42,353 nt of DNA, taken from assembly GCA_035604595.1 (NCBI GenBank), contig DATNIE010000035.1:1-42353 (forward strand), read 5' to 3'. Position 1 is the first letter of the stretch, and each line of letters starts with the position of its first letter. Origin of the DNA: CAIKZZ01 sp035604595 (lineage in GTDB: Bacteria; Pseudomonadota; Gammaproteobacteria; Steroidobacterales; Steroidobacteraceae). Below the pieces are notes generated by a model, which did no database searches, was not told the origin of the DNA, and was given only the letters and a program-made list of their open reading frames with translations. This document shows, in pieces, positions 15,270-26,542 of this stretch. The translations under genes were made by a program, and so were the position numbers.

Positions 15270-16673
15270 TCAAGCACCGTAGCGCGCGGCCAGCATTCCA
15301 TAGAGCGCGCGTACCGTCTGTGCCTCCGCGCCAACCGGCCGACCGGGGCGGTCCTTGCTGTTCCACGCGTACAGATCGAGGTGCAGCCACGGGGTCGCCT
15401 CGGCGACGAAGCGCCTGAGGAACAGCGCCGCGATGATCGAGCCCGCGAGCGGGGAGGCGGAGACGTTCGCCAGATCCGCCACCTTCGAGGCGAACTCGTC
15501 CTCGTAGCCCGCCCACAGCGGCATGTGCCACACGGGATCCGCGGCCTGCGCCGCGCTCGCTGCGAGCTCGAGGGCGAGCGCGTCGCTGCCCGCGTACAGC
15601 GCCGGGAGCTCGGGTCCGAGCGCAACGCGCGCCGCACCCGTCAGGGTCGCGAGGTCGACCAGCAGATCCGGCTGCTCCTCGTCGGCGAACGCGAGCGCAT
15701 CGGCGAGCACGAGCCGGCCCTCGGCATCGGTGTTCGCCACCTCGACCGTGATGCCCTTGCGGGTCGCGAGTACATCGCCCGGCCGGTAGGCGTTGCCGGC
15801 GACGCTGTTCTCGACGGCCGGGACCAGCAGCCGAAGGCGCAGCTTCAGGCGCGCATCCATGACTGCCTGGGCGAGCGCGAGCGCGCAGGCGGCCCCGCCC
15901 ATGTCCTTCTTCATCAGCAGCATGGCGCTCGACGGCTTGAGGTCCAGGCCGCCGCTGTCGAAGCACACGCCTTTGCCGACCAGCGTCACCCGTGGCCCGG
16001 CGCTGCCCCAGCGCAGCTCGACGAGCCGCGGCGCGACTGCGGCGGCCCGGCCGACCGCGTGGATGGCCGGGAATCCCTCGGCAAGGAGCTGATCGCCGAT
16101 GATCTGCCGGAACTCGGCCCCGAAACGACTGGCGACGCCACCGATGGCCGCGGCAAGCTCCGCGGGACTCAGATCCGCGGCCGGCGTGTTGATCAGGTCA
16201 CGCGCCAGGAACTCGGCCTCGGTGAGGCGCCGGACGTGCCCGGCGTCGGCATTTTCCGGCATCACGAGCAGCGGCAGCGTGGATGTCCCGGGAGAGGTCC
16301 GGTAACGCTCGAAGCGGTAACGCCCGAGCGCCCAGCCGAGCGCCGCCGCGGTCGCTGCCGCCGCAGGCAGGGCCTCGGCAAGCGCGTAGGAGCCGCTCGG
16401 GACGCGGTCGGGCACGGGAATCAGGTGCTGCGGGGTGATCTCGGCGAGCGTCGCGAGCCGCCCAAGACCGACCACTGCGCCGGCAAGCTCGCCGTCGGCG
16501 CGGGGCACGAGCAGCACGCGGCCGCGCTCGCCCCGAAACGCGTTGGCCCGGCCCCAGGCGCTGATCAGCGCCCGCTCGGACGCGGGCACGCGGCTCGCCC
16601 AGCCGTCGGCCTCGGACTCCGCCACGAGCCACAGTGACCGGGCGGCGTCGGCTCGATCGATGAACGCGGACAT
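15270..16673 (-). CDS. M17 family leucyl aminopeptidase-like metallopeptidase
   Basis: A 467-residue M17 peptidase. The C-terminal catalytic domain carries the two-metal site: LVGKGVCFDSGGLDLKP (residues 231-247), MLLMKKDMGGAA and the signature NTDAEGRL (314-321). The enzyme removes N-terminal residues, mostly leucine, from peptides in the cytoplasm. The N-terminal domain is shorter and less conserved than in E. coli PepA, so I would not call it an orthologue of pepA with its DNA-binding role. The ATG at 16673 was chosen because the protein then begins MSAFIDRADAARSLWL; the longer frame upstream crosses the ilvC leader region. It is divergent to the ilv-leu operon. Confidence 0.92.
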   Translation of the reverse strand: MSAFIDRADAARSLWLVAESEADGWASRVPASERALISAWGRANAFRGERGRVLLVPRADGELAGAVVGLGRLATLAEITPQHLIPVPDRVPSGSYALAEALPAAAATAAALGWALGRYRFERYRTSPGTSTLPLLVMPENADAGHVRRLTEAEFLARDLINTPAADLSPAELAAAIGGVASRFGAEFRQIIGDQLLAEGFPAIHAVGRAAAVAPRLVELRWGSAGPRVTLVGKGVCFDSGGLDLKPSSAMLLMKKDMGGAACALALAQAVMDARLKLRLRLLVPAVENSVAGNAYRPGDVLATRKGITVEVANTDAEGRLVLADALAFADEEQPDLLVDLATLTGAARVALGPELPALYAGSDALALELAASAAQAADPVWHMPLWAGYEDEFASKVADLANVSASPLAGSIIAALFLRRFVAEATPWLHLDLYAWNSKDRPGRPVGAEAQTVRALYGMLAARYGA

Positions 16674-16749
16674 GGCGCCCCCACGCGGCAAGATGAACGA
16701 GGATAGCCGACCGGGACCCCGCCCTGCCCCCCCGGCATTGTGCAGCGCA

Positions 16750-16779
16750 TTGACAAGGTCGCCGGGCCTGTGCTGACAT
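16750..16779 (+). promoter_or_regulatory. Putative promoter for the ilvC-leuACDB leader
   Basis: A perfect -35 box TTGACA at 16750-16755 is followed after 18 bases by an extended -10-like TGCTGACAT (the -10 hexamer TGACAT at 16774-16779 matches TATAAT only at three positions but has the upstream TG). Transcription would start about 20 bases before the leader peptide ATG. Not certain, but the placement fits. Confidence 0.45.
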
Positions 16780-16806
16780 CGGCTCGTTTCATCAGACCCA
16801 CGGCCC

Positions 16807-16920
16807 ATGACCAAGACCCGGATCCCTGCCGATCCTCGGACGCTGAGCCCGCGCGACGCACGGGACGTGCTCCTGTCGCTCCTCCTTCTGCGCACAGCGA
16901 GGTGCGGGATCCACGGCTGA
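16807..16920 (+). CDS. Leucine-rich attenuator leader peptide
   Basis: A 37-residue ORF starting MTKTRIPADPRTL and containing VLLSLLLLRT near its end, six leucine codons within seven positions of a valine. Its stop (TGA 16918-16920) is 24 bases before the terminator stem. This is the arrangement of branched-chain amino acid leader peptides such as E. coli LeuL: when charged tRNA-Leu is scarce the ribosome stalls on the Leu codons. It lies directly upstream of ilvC-leuACDB, whose products make leucine. The peptide itself likely has no function beyond being translated. Confidence 0.8.
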   Translation: MTKTRIPADPRTLSPRDARDVLLSLLLLRTARCGIHG

Positions 16921-16983
16921 CGCTAGGTCGCCACGAACACCAGGAACCCCGCACCGGCACCGCCCGAGGCGGGGTTTTCTTTT
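16891..16983 (+). terminator. Transcription attenuator upstream of ilvC
   Basis: Three mutually exclusive pairings are visible. Pause stem: CGCAC (16891-16895) with GTGCG (16902-16906). Antiterminator: GGTGCGGG (16901-16908) with CCCGCACC (16948-16955), 8 perfect bp. Terminator: AACCCCGC (16945-16952) with GCGGGGTT (16969-16976), 8 perfect bp followed by TTTTCTTTT. The Leu codons end just before the first pairing segment, so a ribosome stalled there would free the antiterminator and allow read-through into ilvC. With ample leucine the pause stem forms and the terminator can form. Confidence 0.8.
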
Positions 16984-17012
16984 GGCTCTTCAACCAGTTT
17001 CGGAGACTCGCC

Positions 17013-18017
17013 ATGCGGATCTATTCGGCCAAAGACGTGGACGCCAGGGCGCTTCGGGGCGCGAGGATCGCGATCCTCGGCTACGGCAGCCAGGGCCGCG
17101 CGCACGCGCTCAACCTCAAGGACTCCGGCCATCAGGTGGTCGTGGGGCTCAGGCGCGGCGGGGCGAGCTGGAGCAAGGCCAAGAAAGACGGCCTTGTCGT
17201 CGCCGAGCCCGCCGAGGCGGTCAAAGGTGCCGCGCTCGTGGCCCTGCTGACCCCGGACCTGACGCAGCCGGCGCTGTACCGAGAAATCAGGGCCAACCTC
17301 GGCAAGGGCGCGACGCTGCTGTTCGCCCACGGCTTCAACATCCACTTCCGCCAGATCAAGCCGCGCAAGGACCTCGACGTCGTGCTGATCGCGCCGAAAG
17401 GACCGGGCGACCTCGTCCGCCGTCAGTACCAGCAGGGCCGGGGCGTGCCGTGCCTGATCGCCGTCGCCCAGCAGGGGGCGGGCAATCCGAAGACGCAGGC
17501 GAAAGCCCGGGCGCTCGCCTATGCGCATGGGATTGGCGGCACCCGTGGCGGCGTGCTCGGAACGACCTTCGAGGAGGAGACCGTGACGGATCTCTTTGGC
17601 GAGCAGGTCGTGCTGTGCGGCGGTACCACGGAGCTCGTGGTCAAGGGCTTCGAGACGCTGGTCGAGGCCGGCTACAAGCCCGAGGCTGCCTACTACGAGT
17701 GCCTGCACGAGCTGAAGCTCATCGTCGACCTGCTGCATGAGGGCGGGCTCGCCAAGATGCACCAGTTCATCTCGGAGACCGCCAAGTACGGCGATCTGAC
17801 GCGTGGACCGCGCATCGTGACGCGCGGGACCAAGGCCGAGATGCGCAGGATTCTCAAGGAGATCCAGTCCGGAAAGTTCGCCCGGCAGTGGATCCGCGAG
17901 ACCCGGGCCGGCAAGAAGAAGTACACGAAGCTCCTCAACCAGGATCTCAGGCACCCGATCGAGAAGGTCGGCCGCGCGCTGCGCGCCCGCATGCCCTGGC
18001 TGGAACACGCCCGCTGA
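17013..18017 (+). CDS. ilvC: Ketol-acid reductoisomerase (class I)
   Basis: A 334-residue class I KARI; it isomerises and reduces acetolactate and acetohydroxybutyrate with NADPH and Mg. The N-terminal Rossmann motif is GYGSQG (residues 23-28). R48, S52 and S54 in the loop LRRGGASWSKAKK agree with NADPH use. Catalytic and metal residues D193, E197 (DLFGEQ), E229, E233 (YECLHE) and S254 (SETAKYG) are present, as are H106 and K129. One variation: AKYG replaces the usual AEYG next to S254. The start ATG has GGAG seven bases upstream and lies 30 bases after the attenuator's T-run. First gene of a five-gene operon. Confidence 0.97.
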   Translation: MRIYSAKDVDARALRGARIAILGYGSQGRAHALNLKDSGHQVVVGLRRGGASWSKAKKDGLVVAEPAEAVKGAALVALLTPDLTQPALYREIRANLGKGATLLFAHGFNIHFRQIKPRKDLDVVLIAPKGPGDLVRRQYQQGRGVPCLIAVAQQGAGNPKTQAKARALAYAHGIGGTRGGVLGTTFEEETVTDLFGEQVVLCGGTTELVVKGFETLVEAGYKPEAAYYECLHELKLIVDLLHEGGLAKMHQFISETAKYGDLTRGPRIVTRGTKAEMRRILKEIQSGKFARQWIRETRAGKKKYTKLLNQDLRHPIEKVGRALRARMPWLEHAR

Positions 18018-18039
18018 AGCAACCCGGAGGCTGCCCGCC

Positions 18040-21026
<2,987 letters not shown>

Positions 21027-21044
21027 CGGCGGCGGAGCAATCCG

Positions 21045-21623
21045 ATGGACCCGATCCGCACCATCCGCTCGCGCACCGTCGTGATGCCGCGCGCGAACAT
21101 CGATACCGACCAGATCATGCCCGCACGCTTCCTGACGACGACGACCCGCGAAGGCCTCGGCGAGCACCTGTTCGCCGACTGGCGCTACGACGCAGCCGGG
21201 AAGGCGATCGCGGAGTTCGTGCTGAACCGGCCCGAGGCGGCTGGCTGCCAGATACTGGTCGCCGGTCGCAACTTCGGCTGCGGCTCCTCGCGCGAGCACG
21301 CCCCGTGGGGACTCTATGACTATGGTTTCCGGGCCGTCGTCAGCACCGAGATCGCGGACATCTTCCGCAGCAATGCCCTGAAGAATGGCCTCGTGCCGGT
21401 GGTCGTCGACGAGGCGACCCACGCAGCGCTGCTCGCCCAGCCGGGCGCCGAGGCCAGCATCGACCTCGAGCGCTCGAGCCTGACGCTCCCGGGCGGACGC
21501 GAGGTTCGCTTCCCGATCGAATCCTTCGCCCGCTACTGCCTCCTCAACGGCGTCGATCAGACCAGCTACCTGCTGTCCAAGCAGGCGGCGATCGATGAGT
21601 TCGAGCGGCGGATGAAGGCATGA
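21045..21623 (+). CDS. leuD: 3-isopropylmalate dehydratase small subunit
   Basis: A 192-residue LeuD, the swivel domain that completes the isopropylmalate isomerase with LeuC. Typical sequence includes MPRANIDTDQIMPARFL, LVAGRNFGCGSSREHAPWGL and STEIADIFRSNALKNGLVPV. The size is close to the usual ~200. It starts 18 bases after leuC with a GGAG-like box, and its stop overlaps the leuB ATG by four bases, so leuD and leuB are translationally coupled. No anomalies were seen. Confidence 0.97.
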   Translation: MDPIRTIRSRTVVMPRANIDTDQIMPARFLTTTTREGLGEHLFADWRYDAAGKAIAEFVLNRPEAAGCQILVAGRNFGCGSSREHAPWGLYDYGFRAVVSTEIADIFRSNALKNGLVPVVVDEATHAALLAQPGAEASIDLERSSLTLPGGREVRFPIESFARYCLLNGVDQTSYLLSKQAAIDEFERRMKA

Positions 21624-22675
21624 AGGCGCACATCGCGGTCCTCCCGGGCGACGGGATCGGACCGGAGGTGATCGCGGAGGCGGTGCGCTGCCTCAAGCTC
21701 GTCGCGACGAACTTCCGCCACGAGTTCCGGATGGAGGAGGCGCCGGTGGGTGCGGTCGCGATGGACGCGACCGGAATGCCGCTGCCGCCCGCGACCCTCG
21801 CACTCGCGAAGACCGCGGATGCCGTGCTGTTCGGCGCGATCGGCGCGCCACGCTACTCGGACCCCGCGCTCAGGGTCCGGCCCGAGCAGGCAATCCTGCA
21901 GCTCAGGCGCGAGCTCGGCCTGTATGCCAACCTGCGCCCGGTCGTGTGCTTCGAGGCCGTGCTCGACGCCTCCCCTCTCAAGCCCGAGCTGCTCGCCGGC
22001 GTCGACATCATGGTCATCCGCGAGCTCACCGGCGGCATCTACTTCGGGACCAAGACGCGCACCGAGACCGAGGCAAGTGATCTGTGCGTCTACACGGTGC
22101 CCGAGGTCGAGCGCATCGCCCGGCTCGGAGCGCGCATCGCGCGCCACCGGAAGCGACGCCTGACCTCGGTCGACAAGGCCAACGTGCTCGAGACCTCGCG
22201 CCTGTGGCGCGCGGTCGTCACGCGGGTGCTGGCCGCCGAGTTCCCGGACGTGGCGGTGGAGCACATGTACGTCGACGCCGCCGCCATGCACCTGTTGCGC
22301 CGGCCGGCCGATTTCGACGTGTTGATCACCGAGAACATGTTCGGCGACATTCTGACCGACGAGGCCTCGATGCTGGCCGGCTCGCTCGGCCTGTGCGCCT
22401 CGGCCTCGATCGGCAACGAGACGCGCGGCATCTACGAGCCGATCCACGGCTCGGCGCCCGACATCGCCGGTCGCGGCATCGCCAACCCGTACGCCACGAT
22501 CCTGTCGGCGGCGTTGCTGCTGCGGTACTCGCTCGGCCTCGAGCGTGAGGCCCGCGCGCTCGAGGCGGCCGTCGTCGGTGCGCTCGGGGCGGGTGTCCGG
22601 ACCGCCGACCTGAGTCCGGTCGGCGCGCCGGCCTCGACGCGGGCCGCGGGCGATGCGGTACTGGCGCGCCTCTAG
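21620..22675 (+). CDS. leuB: 3-isopropylmalate dehydrogenase
   Basis: A 351-residue LeuB, an NAD-dependent oxidative decarboxylase that makes the leucine keto acid. Family features: LPGDGIGPEVIAEAVRCL near the N-terminus, RELTGGIYFGTKTRT (substrate-binding region), VDKANVLETSRLWR, and NMFGDILTDEASMLAGSLG with metal-binding Asp residues, then EPIHGSAPDIAGRGIANP near the C-terminus. It is the last gene of the operon and ends 26 bases from the convergent metB stop with no visible terminator between them. ATGA overlap with leuD sets the start. Confidence 0.97.
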   Translation: MKAHIAVLPGDGIGPEVIAEAVRCLKLVATNFRHEFRMEEAPVGAVAMDATGMPLPPATLALAKTADAVLFGAIGAPRYSDPALRVRPEQAILQLRRELGLYANLRPVVCFEAVLDASPLKPELLAGVDIMVIRELTGGIYFGTKTRTETEASDLCVYTVPEVERIARLGARIARHRKRRLTSVDKANVLETSRLWRAVVTRVLAAEFPDVAVEHMYVDAAAMHLLRRPADFDVLITENMFGDILTDEASMLAGSLGLCASASIGNETRGIYEPIHGSAPDIAGRGIANPYATILSAALLLRYSLGLEREARALEAAVVGALGAGVRTADLSPVGAPASTRAAGDAVLARL

Positions 22676-22701
22676 CGGCGCGCGGCCGCGACCGGCTCGG
22701 C

Positions 22702-23868
22702 TCAGCGGGCGGCGAGCGCCCGATCGAGCCCCGCGCGCAGGTCGGCCACGAGGTCGGCCGCCGACTCGATCCCGACCGAGAGCCGCAGCAGACTCGCGGT
22801 GATGCCAGCGCGGGCGCGGGCGTCAGGCTCCATCGCCGCGTGCGTCATCGTGGCCGGATGCGCGATCAGGCTCTCGACACCGCCCAGCGACTCGGCCAGC
22901 GAGAACAGCTCGAGCCCCTCGACGCAGGCGCGCACGCCAGCCATCCCGTTGACCACCTCAAAACTCACCATCGCACCGAAGGCGCGCTGCTGGGCGGCGG
23001 CGATCGCGTGCCCGGGATGCTGCGGAAGGCCCGGGTAGTGGACGCGCGCGACCGCCGGGTGCGCGACCAGCATCGCGACCACTGCGTCGGCATTCACAGC
23101 GTGCAGGGCGAGGCGCGCATGCAGCGTGCGCAAACCGCGCAGCGTCAGGAAGCTGTCGAAGGGCGCGCCCGTGAGGCCAAGGCAGTTGGCCCACCAGCTG
23201 AGCTCCTCGTGCAGGGTCTGCGTCCCCGCCACCACCGCACCCCCGACGACGTCGCTGTGGCCGTTCAGGTACTTGGTCGTCGAGTGCACCACGAGGTCGG
23301 CGCCGAGCGCGAGCGGCTGCTGCCAGACCGGCGACAGGAAGGTGTTGTCGACGACCACCAGCGCACCGGCCGCGCGTGCGAGCGCGCTCGCGCGCGCAAG
23401 ATCGGTGATCCGGAGCAGCGGATTTGACGGTGTCTCGAGCCACACGAGGCGCGGCTGCGCGGTGAGGTGTGTCGCGAGCGCCTCGAGGTCGGTCGGGTCG
23501 AGGAACTCGACCTTGAGCATGCCATGGCGCGCGAGCGCGCTGAACAACCGGAAGGTTCCGCCGTAGCTGTCCTGTGGTGCGAGCACGAGCTCGCCGGACC
23601 GGCACAGGTGGGCGACCAGCGTGACCGCCGCCATCCCGGATGCGGTCACGACCGCTCCAGCGCCACCCTCGAGGTCGGTCAACGCGGCGGCGAGCGAATC
23701 CCGGGTAGGGTTTCCGGAGCGCGAGTAGTCATAGACCGGCTTCGCGCCGAACTCCTGGAACGAGAACGTCGAGGTCAGGTGGATCGGCGGGACGACGGCA
23801 CCGAACTGGCTGTCGGAGTCGAGCGCGGCGCGGATCGTGCGCGTGCGGGAATCGCCCGATCCGGTCAT
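22702..23868 (-). CDS. Trans-sulfuration PLP enzyme, cystathionine gamma-synthase-like
   Basis: A 388-residue Cys/Met metabolism PLP-dependent enzyme. The Schiff-base lysine is K199 in HSTTKYLNGHSDVVGG, the phosphate- and substrate-binding motif YSRSGNPT lies at 48-55, and ASGMAAVT at about 76-83. The family contains cystathionine gamma-synthase, gamma-lyase and related sulfhydrylases; the SGMAAV and EGLELFSLAESLGGVESLIAHPATMTHA segments fit MetB/MetC-like enzymes, so a gamma-synthase role in methionine synthesis is my best guess, not certain. A GGAG box lies seven bases before the ATG. The ATG overlaps by four bases the stop of a short upstream ORF. Confidence 0.87.
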   Translation of the reverse strand: MTGSGDSRTRTIRAALDSDSQFGAVVPPIHLTSTFSFQEFGAKPVYDYSRSGNPTRDSLAAALTDLEGGAGAVVTASGMAAVTLVAHLCRSGELVLAPQDSYGGTFRLFSALARHGMLKVEFLDPTDLEALATHLTAQPRLVWLETPSNPLLRITDLARASALARAAGALVVVDNTFLSPVWQQPLALGADLVVHSTTKYLNGHSDVVGGAVVAGTQTLHEELSWWANCLGLTGAPFDSFLTLRGLRTLHARLALHAVNADAVVAMLVAHPAVARVHYPGLPQHPGHAIAAAQQRAFGAMVSFEVVNGMAGVRACVEGLELFSLAESLGGVESLIAHPATMTHAAMEPDARARAGITASLLRLSVGIESAADLVADLRAGLDRALAAR

Positions 23869-24074
23869 CGCACGGCTCCTGCGACACCGGCGGCGATGCG
23901 CCGCTGGACGACGGCCCCTGGCATCGGGACACGGTTGTGGCGGTCGCTCGACGCGAGCACGCCTCGCAGCTGGCGCGCCGAGCGCCGCTCGCTGTGCGTG
24001 CGCCGCACGACCTGATGCGCGCGCACGGCGATCGCGCGCGACCTCACGGCTACCCTCGGCTGTACGGTGGACAT
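23865..24074 (-). CDS. Possible short upstream ORF coupled to metB-like gene
   Basis: A 69-codon ORF (MSTVQPRVAVRSRAIAVRA...) that ends in TGA overlapping the ATG of the following PLP enzyme gene, with GGGAG five bases before its own ATG. The overlap and ribosome binding site make a coupled leader-like gene conceivable. Against it, the sequence is arginine-rich and low in complexity, matches no family I know, and could be noise in a GC-rich frame. It carries few Met or Ser codons, so I have no case for attenuation control. Confidence 0.3.
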   Translation of the reverse strand: MSTVQPRVAVRSRAIAVRAHQVVRRTHSERRSARQLRGVLASSDRHNRVPMPGAVVQRRIAAGVAGAVR

Positions 24075-24708
24075 CGACGCTCCCGGGTTACGACTGGCCG
24101 ACTCCCGAGCCGCCGAAGGCGGAACCCGCGCAGGCGCGGCAAGGCCGCGGCGCCGGAGACCATCTACCGGACCCGGATGCCGGGCCCGCAGGAGTTGGCA
24201 CCTTCACGCTGGGCGCAGGTTGCCCCGGCTTCAAAGGGCCAGTCCCTCAGCCGGTCTAGATGGACTGGACGAGTCTACGGATCCGCGCCGCAGTGCGTCA
24301 ACAACGTCGCGGCGCCGGCTGGATCGATCGGGCGGTCATCATCCGCGCCTCGTGCGGCACCTCGGGCGCTCCCCTCGGCCCGACCGGTGCCCGCGTTGGC
24401 ATCGGTTCGCCAGCGAATCGCCGTCCACACACGCCGATCACCTGAGTCCACCGCCGCTGCGCACAGAGGCCGTCCACCCCCGCCGGCACAAACACCTGCG
24501 CGTCGTTCGCGAACCGCCGAGCCGCAGCACGATCGCGCCGAGTCTGTGCCGCGCAAACGCGATCGCGGCGTGACGAAAAGCGCCGTGGCGCTGCGTCTTC
24601 CACATATTGCGACGCCCCGTAATCGGCGCACCCTGTTGAAGAGCGGTTGATGCGGGAGTGACGCGATGCGCAGCATCGCGGGCACAGGACTTGATCGGGA
24701 GAGCACTC
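24075..24708. other. Gene-poor region before the Hsp20 gene
   Basis: About 630 bases with no gene I can support. Several frames are open on both strands but all read as arginine-, alanine- and serine-rich shadow sequence. A short plus-strand stretch near 24085-24257 ends GCPGFKGPVPQPV and could be a remnant, but I cannot assign it. Possibly decayed sequence next to the salvage/stress genes; no repeats or hairpins stood out. Confidence 0.5.
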
Positions 24709-25224
24709 ATGACTGACATCACTGTCACGAAGGTTTTCAAAGCCGAGGACCGGACGCTGCCGGTGTTCGAGCAAGCGGAGAAGATGCTGCAGCGCATCCG
24801 CGACCGGGCCTTCGCGCTGTCGAGCGACCGCGGCTTCGGCGAAGGCCGAGCGCTGGATGACTGGCTGGCTGCGGAGCGCGAGTTCTGCTGGCCCACCGCG
24901 GAGTTCGTCGAGCACGATAAAGACTATGCGCTGTCGGTCGCCCTGCCAGGGTTCGAGCCGGCGGATATCGCCGTGACTGCGACGCCCCGCGAGTTGGTCG
25001 TATGCGCCAAGGCGACGGCCACGCGCCGCGACGAGACCAAGGCGAAGGACACGCAGGTCCGTTGGTCCGAGTTCCGCAGCAATGACGTCTATCGGCGCAT
25101 CGCGCTGCCCGGCCAGATCAACGTCGACACGGTTACGGCGATACTGAAGAACGGTGTGTTGGCGATCGTCGCGCCGAAGGTTCAGCAGCAGACCAAGCCG
25201 GTAGCGGTCAAAGCAGCGGCGTAG
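24709..25224 (+). CDS. Hsp20/alpha-crystallin family small heat shock protein
   Basis: A 171-residue Hsp20-type protein. The alpha-crystallin domain spans about residues 62-160: FVEHDKDYALSVALPGFEPADIAV opens it and the hallmark A-x-x-x-n-GVL appears as AILKNGVLAIVAPK near the end. The long N-terminal region (residues 1-60) is charged and contains RALDDWLAAEREFCWPT. The C-terminal tail (VQQQTKPVAVKAAA) lacks the usual I-x-I/V anchor motif, so oligomer assembly may differ from standard sHsps. It holds unfolding proteins in a refoldable state. The ATG at 24709 has a GGGAG box upstream; the start with more upstream codons would lack one. A CBS-domain gene follows on the same strand. Confidence 0.88.
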   Translation: MTDITVTKVFKAEDRTLPVFEQAEKMLQRIRDRAFALSSDRGFGEGRALDDWLAAEREFCWPTAEFVEHDKDYALSVALPGFEPADIAVTATPRELVVCAKATATRRDETKAKDTQVRWSEFRSNDVYRRIALPGQINVDTVTAILKNGVLAIVAPKVQQQTKPVAVKAAA

Positions 25225-25315
25225 CCGCTGTTGTCGGGCGAGTCAGGGGCGGCGCCGCGCCCGGCGCCGCCCAGCGTGGGAGCGAGCGGCGCGCGCAAGC
25301 CAGGAGACGGATGCC

Positions 25316-25765
25316 ATGCTGGTCGGTGAAATCTGCAATCGGAATGCGGTCGTGGTTGCCTCGGACGCGGACCTCGTGACTGCCGCGCAGCTGATGCGGA
25401 CCCAGCACGTGGGCTTTCTGGTGGTGACTGCGGGCGGGGCGGAGCGAAGCACGCCGCTCGGCGTGCTGACTGACCGGGATATCGTCGTCGAGGTCGTGAG
25501 CAAAGGCGTCGACCCGCTGCAGCTGAAGGTGGAAGACGCCATGTCGCGCGATCCGCTCGTGATCAGCGTCGAGGCGCGTCCCGAGCACGCACTGCGGCAG
25601 ATGCGCACCTTCGGCGTGCGGCGCACGCCAGTCGTCGATGCCAGCGGCCGGCTGATCGGTGTGCTGGCGCTCGACGACCTGCTCGATTGGCTCGCCGGCG
25701 CGCTCTCGGATGCGGCCGGCATCGTACGGCGCGGGCAGCGCATCGAGCGCCAGATGCGCGCCTGA
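25316..25765 (+). CDS. CBS-pair domain protein
   Basis: A 149-residue protein made of two CBS domains (about residues 8-65 and 74-130) with no other domain. Typical CBS phrases are AAQLMRTQHVGFLVVT, GVLTDRDIVVEVV, AMSRDPLVISVEA and GRLIGVLALDDLLDWL. CBS pairs bind adenine nucleotides such as AMP, ATP or S-adenosylmethionine and act as energy sensors. As a stand-alone protein it may regulate a partner through protein contact; none is evident here. It lies 91 bases after the Hsp20 gene on the same strand. A GGAG box is visible nine bases before the ATG. Stand-alone CBS pairs near Hsp20 genes are common in stress clusters (general knowledge). Confidence 0.9.
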   Translation: MLVGEICNRNAVVVASDADLVTAAQLMRTQHVGFLVVTAGGAERSTPLGVLTDRDIVVEVVSKGVDPLQLKVEDAMSRDPLVISVEARPEHALRQMRTFGVRRTPVVDASGRLIGVLALDDLLDWLAGALSDAAGIVRRGQRIERQMRA

Positions 25766-25788
25766 GGAGCCGCGCGCCCCGCCGCCGC

Positions 25789-26427
25789 TCAGGCACCGGG
25801 CAGCAGCTCGCGGACCTCGGCATCGGTGAGCTGGGGAAAATCCGCGTACCAGCCGCCGACCGCCACGAAAAACTGCGGCACCTGCAGGCAGACGACGTCG
25901 TCCGCCTCCTGCTCGAGCATCTGGCGTGCCTCGCGGGACGCGACCGGCACTGCGACCACGACGCGCCCGGCGCCGAGCTGCCGCGCCGCCGCAACGGCGG
26001 CCCGCAGTGTCGCACCGGTGGCGACGCCATCGTCGACCAGCACCGCCGCCAGACCCGCCAAGTCGAGCGGTGCTCGCTCACCACGGTAGGCGCGCTCGCG
26101 CCGCGTGAGCTCGGCGCGCTCCTCATCGGCCACGGTCTCGAACTGGCGCGCAGCGCCGGGCAGCATCGCGAGCACGTCCTCGTTCCTGATCGTCACGCCG
26201 CCCGGGGCGACCGCACCCATCGCGAGCTCCGGCTGGCTAGGCACGCCTACCTTGCGCACGACCAGCACATCGAGCGGCGCACCGAGCGCGGCGGCGACCG
26301 GCACGGCCACTGGAACCCCGCCCCGCGGCAGGCCGAGGACGATCGCGGGCTGCGCGCCCAGCCGTTTCCTCACGGCCGCGCCAAGCAGCTGGCCGGCTTC
26401 CGTGCGGTTGGCATATACACGATCCAT
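25789..26427 (-). CDS. Phosphoribosyltransferase domain protein
   Basis: A 212-residue type I phosphoribosyltransferase fold protein. The PRPP-binding signature is AVLVDDGVATGATLRAA (about residues 128-144) and the early substrate-binding loop is VLGLPRGGVPVAVPV. The early signature is shared with a family of putative phosphoribosyltransferases of unknown base. With start ATG 26427 there is a GGAGG box five bases upstream; the longer frame would start further up without one. It is divergent to the nicotinamidase-like gene. The true substrate is not known; it might work in base salvage with PRPP, whose dedicated synthase next door is now a pseudogene. Confidence 0.87.
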   Translation of the reverse strand: MDRVYANRTEAGQLLGAAVRKRLGAQPAIVLGLPRGGVPVAVPVAAALGAPLDVLVVRKVGVPSQPELAMGAVAPGGVTIRNEDVLAMLPGAARQFETVADEERAELTRRERAYRGERAPLDLAGLAAVLVDDGVATGATLRAAVAAARQLGAGRVVVAVPVASREARQMLEQEADDVVCLQVPQFFVAVGGWYADFPQLTDAEVRELLPGA

Positions 26428-26542
26428 ACGGGCCTCCGCCGCAGCGTAAACATTGCCAAGGCCCGCAACAGTCGTAAAGCCCGCAGCCACCGATCGGGTA
26501 AGTCATGCTCCCACAATGTACGCCGCGGGCTAGTGTGCGACG

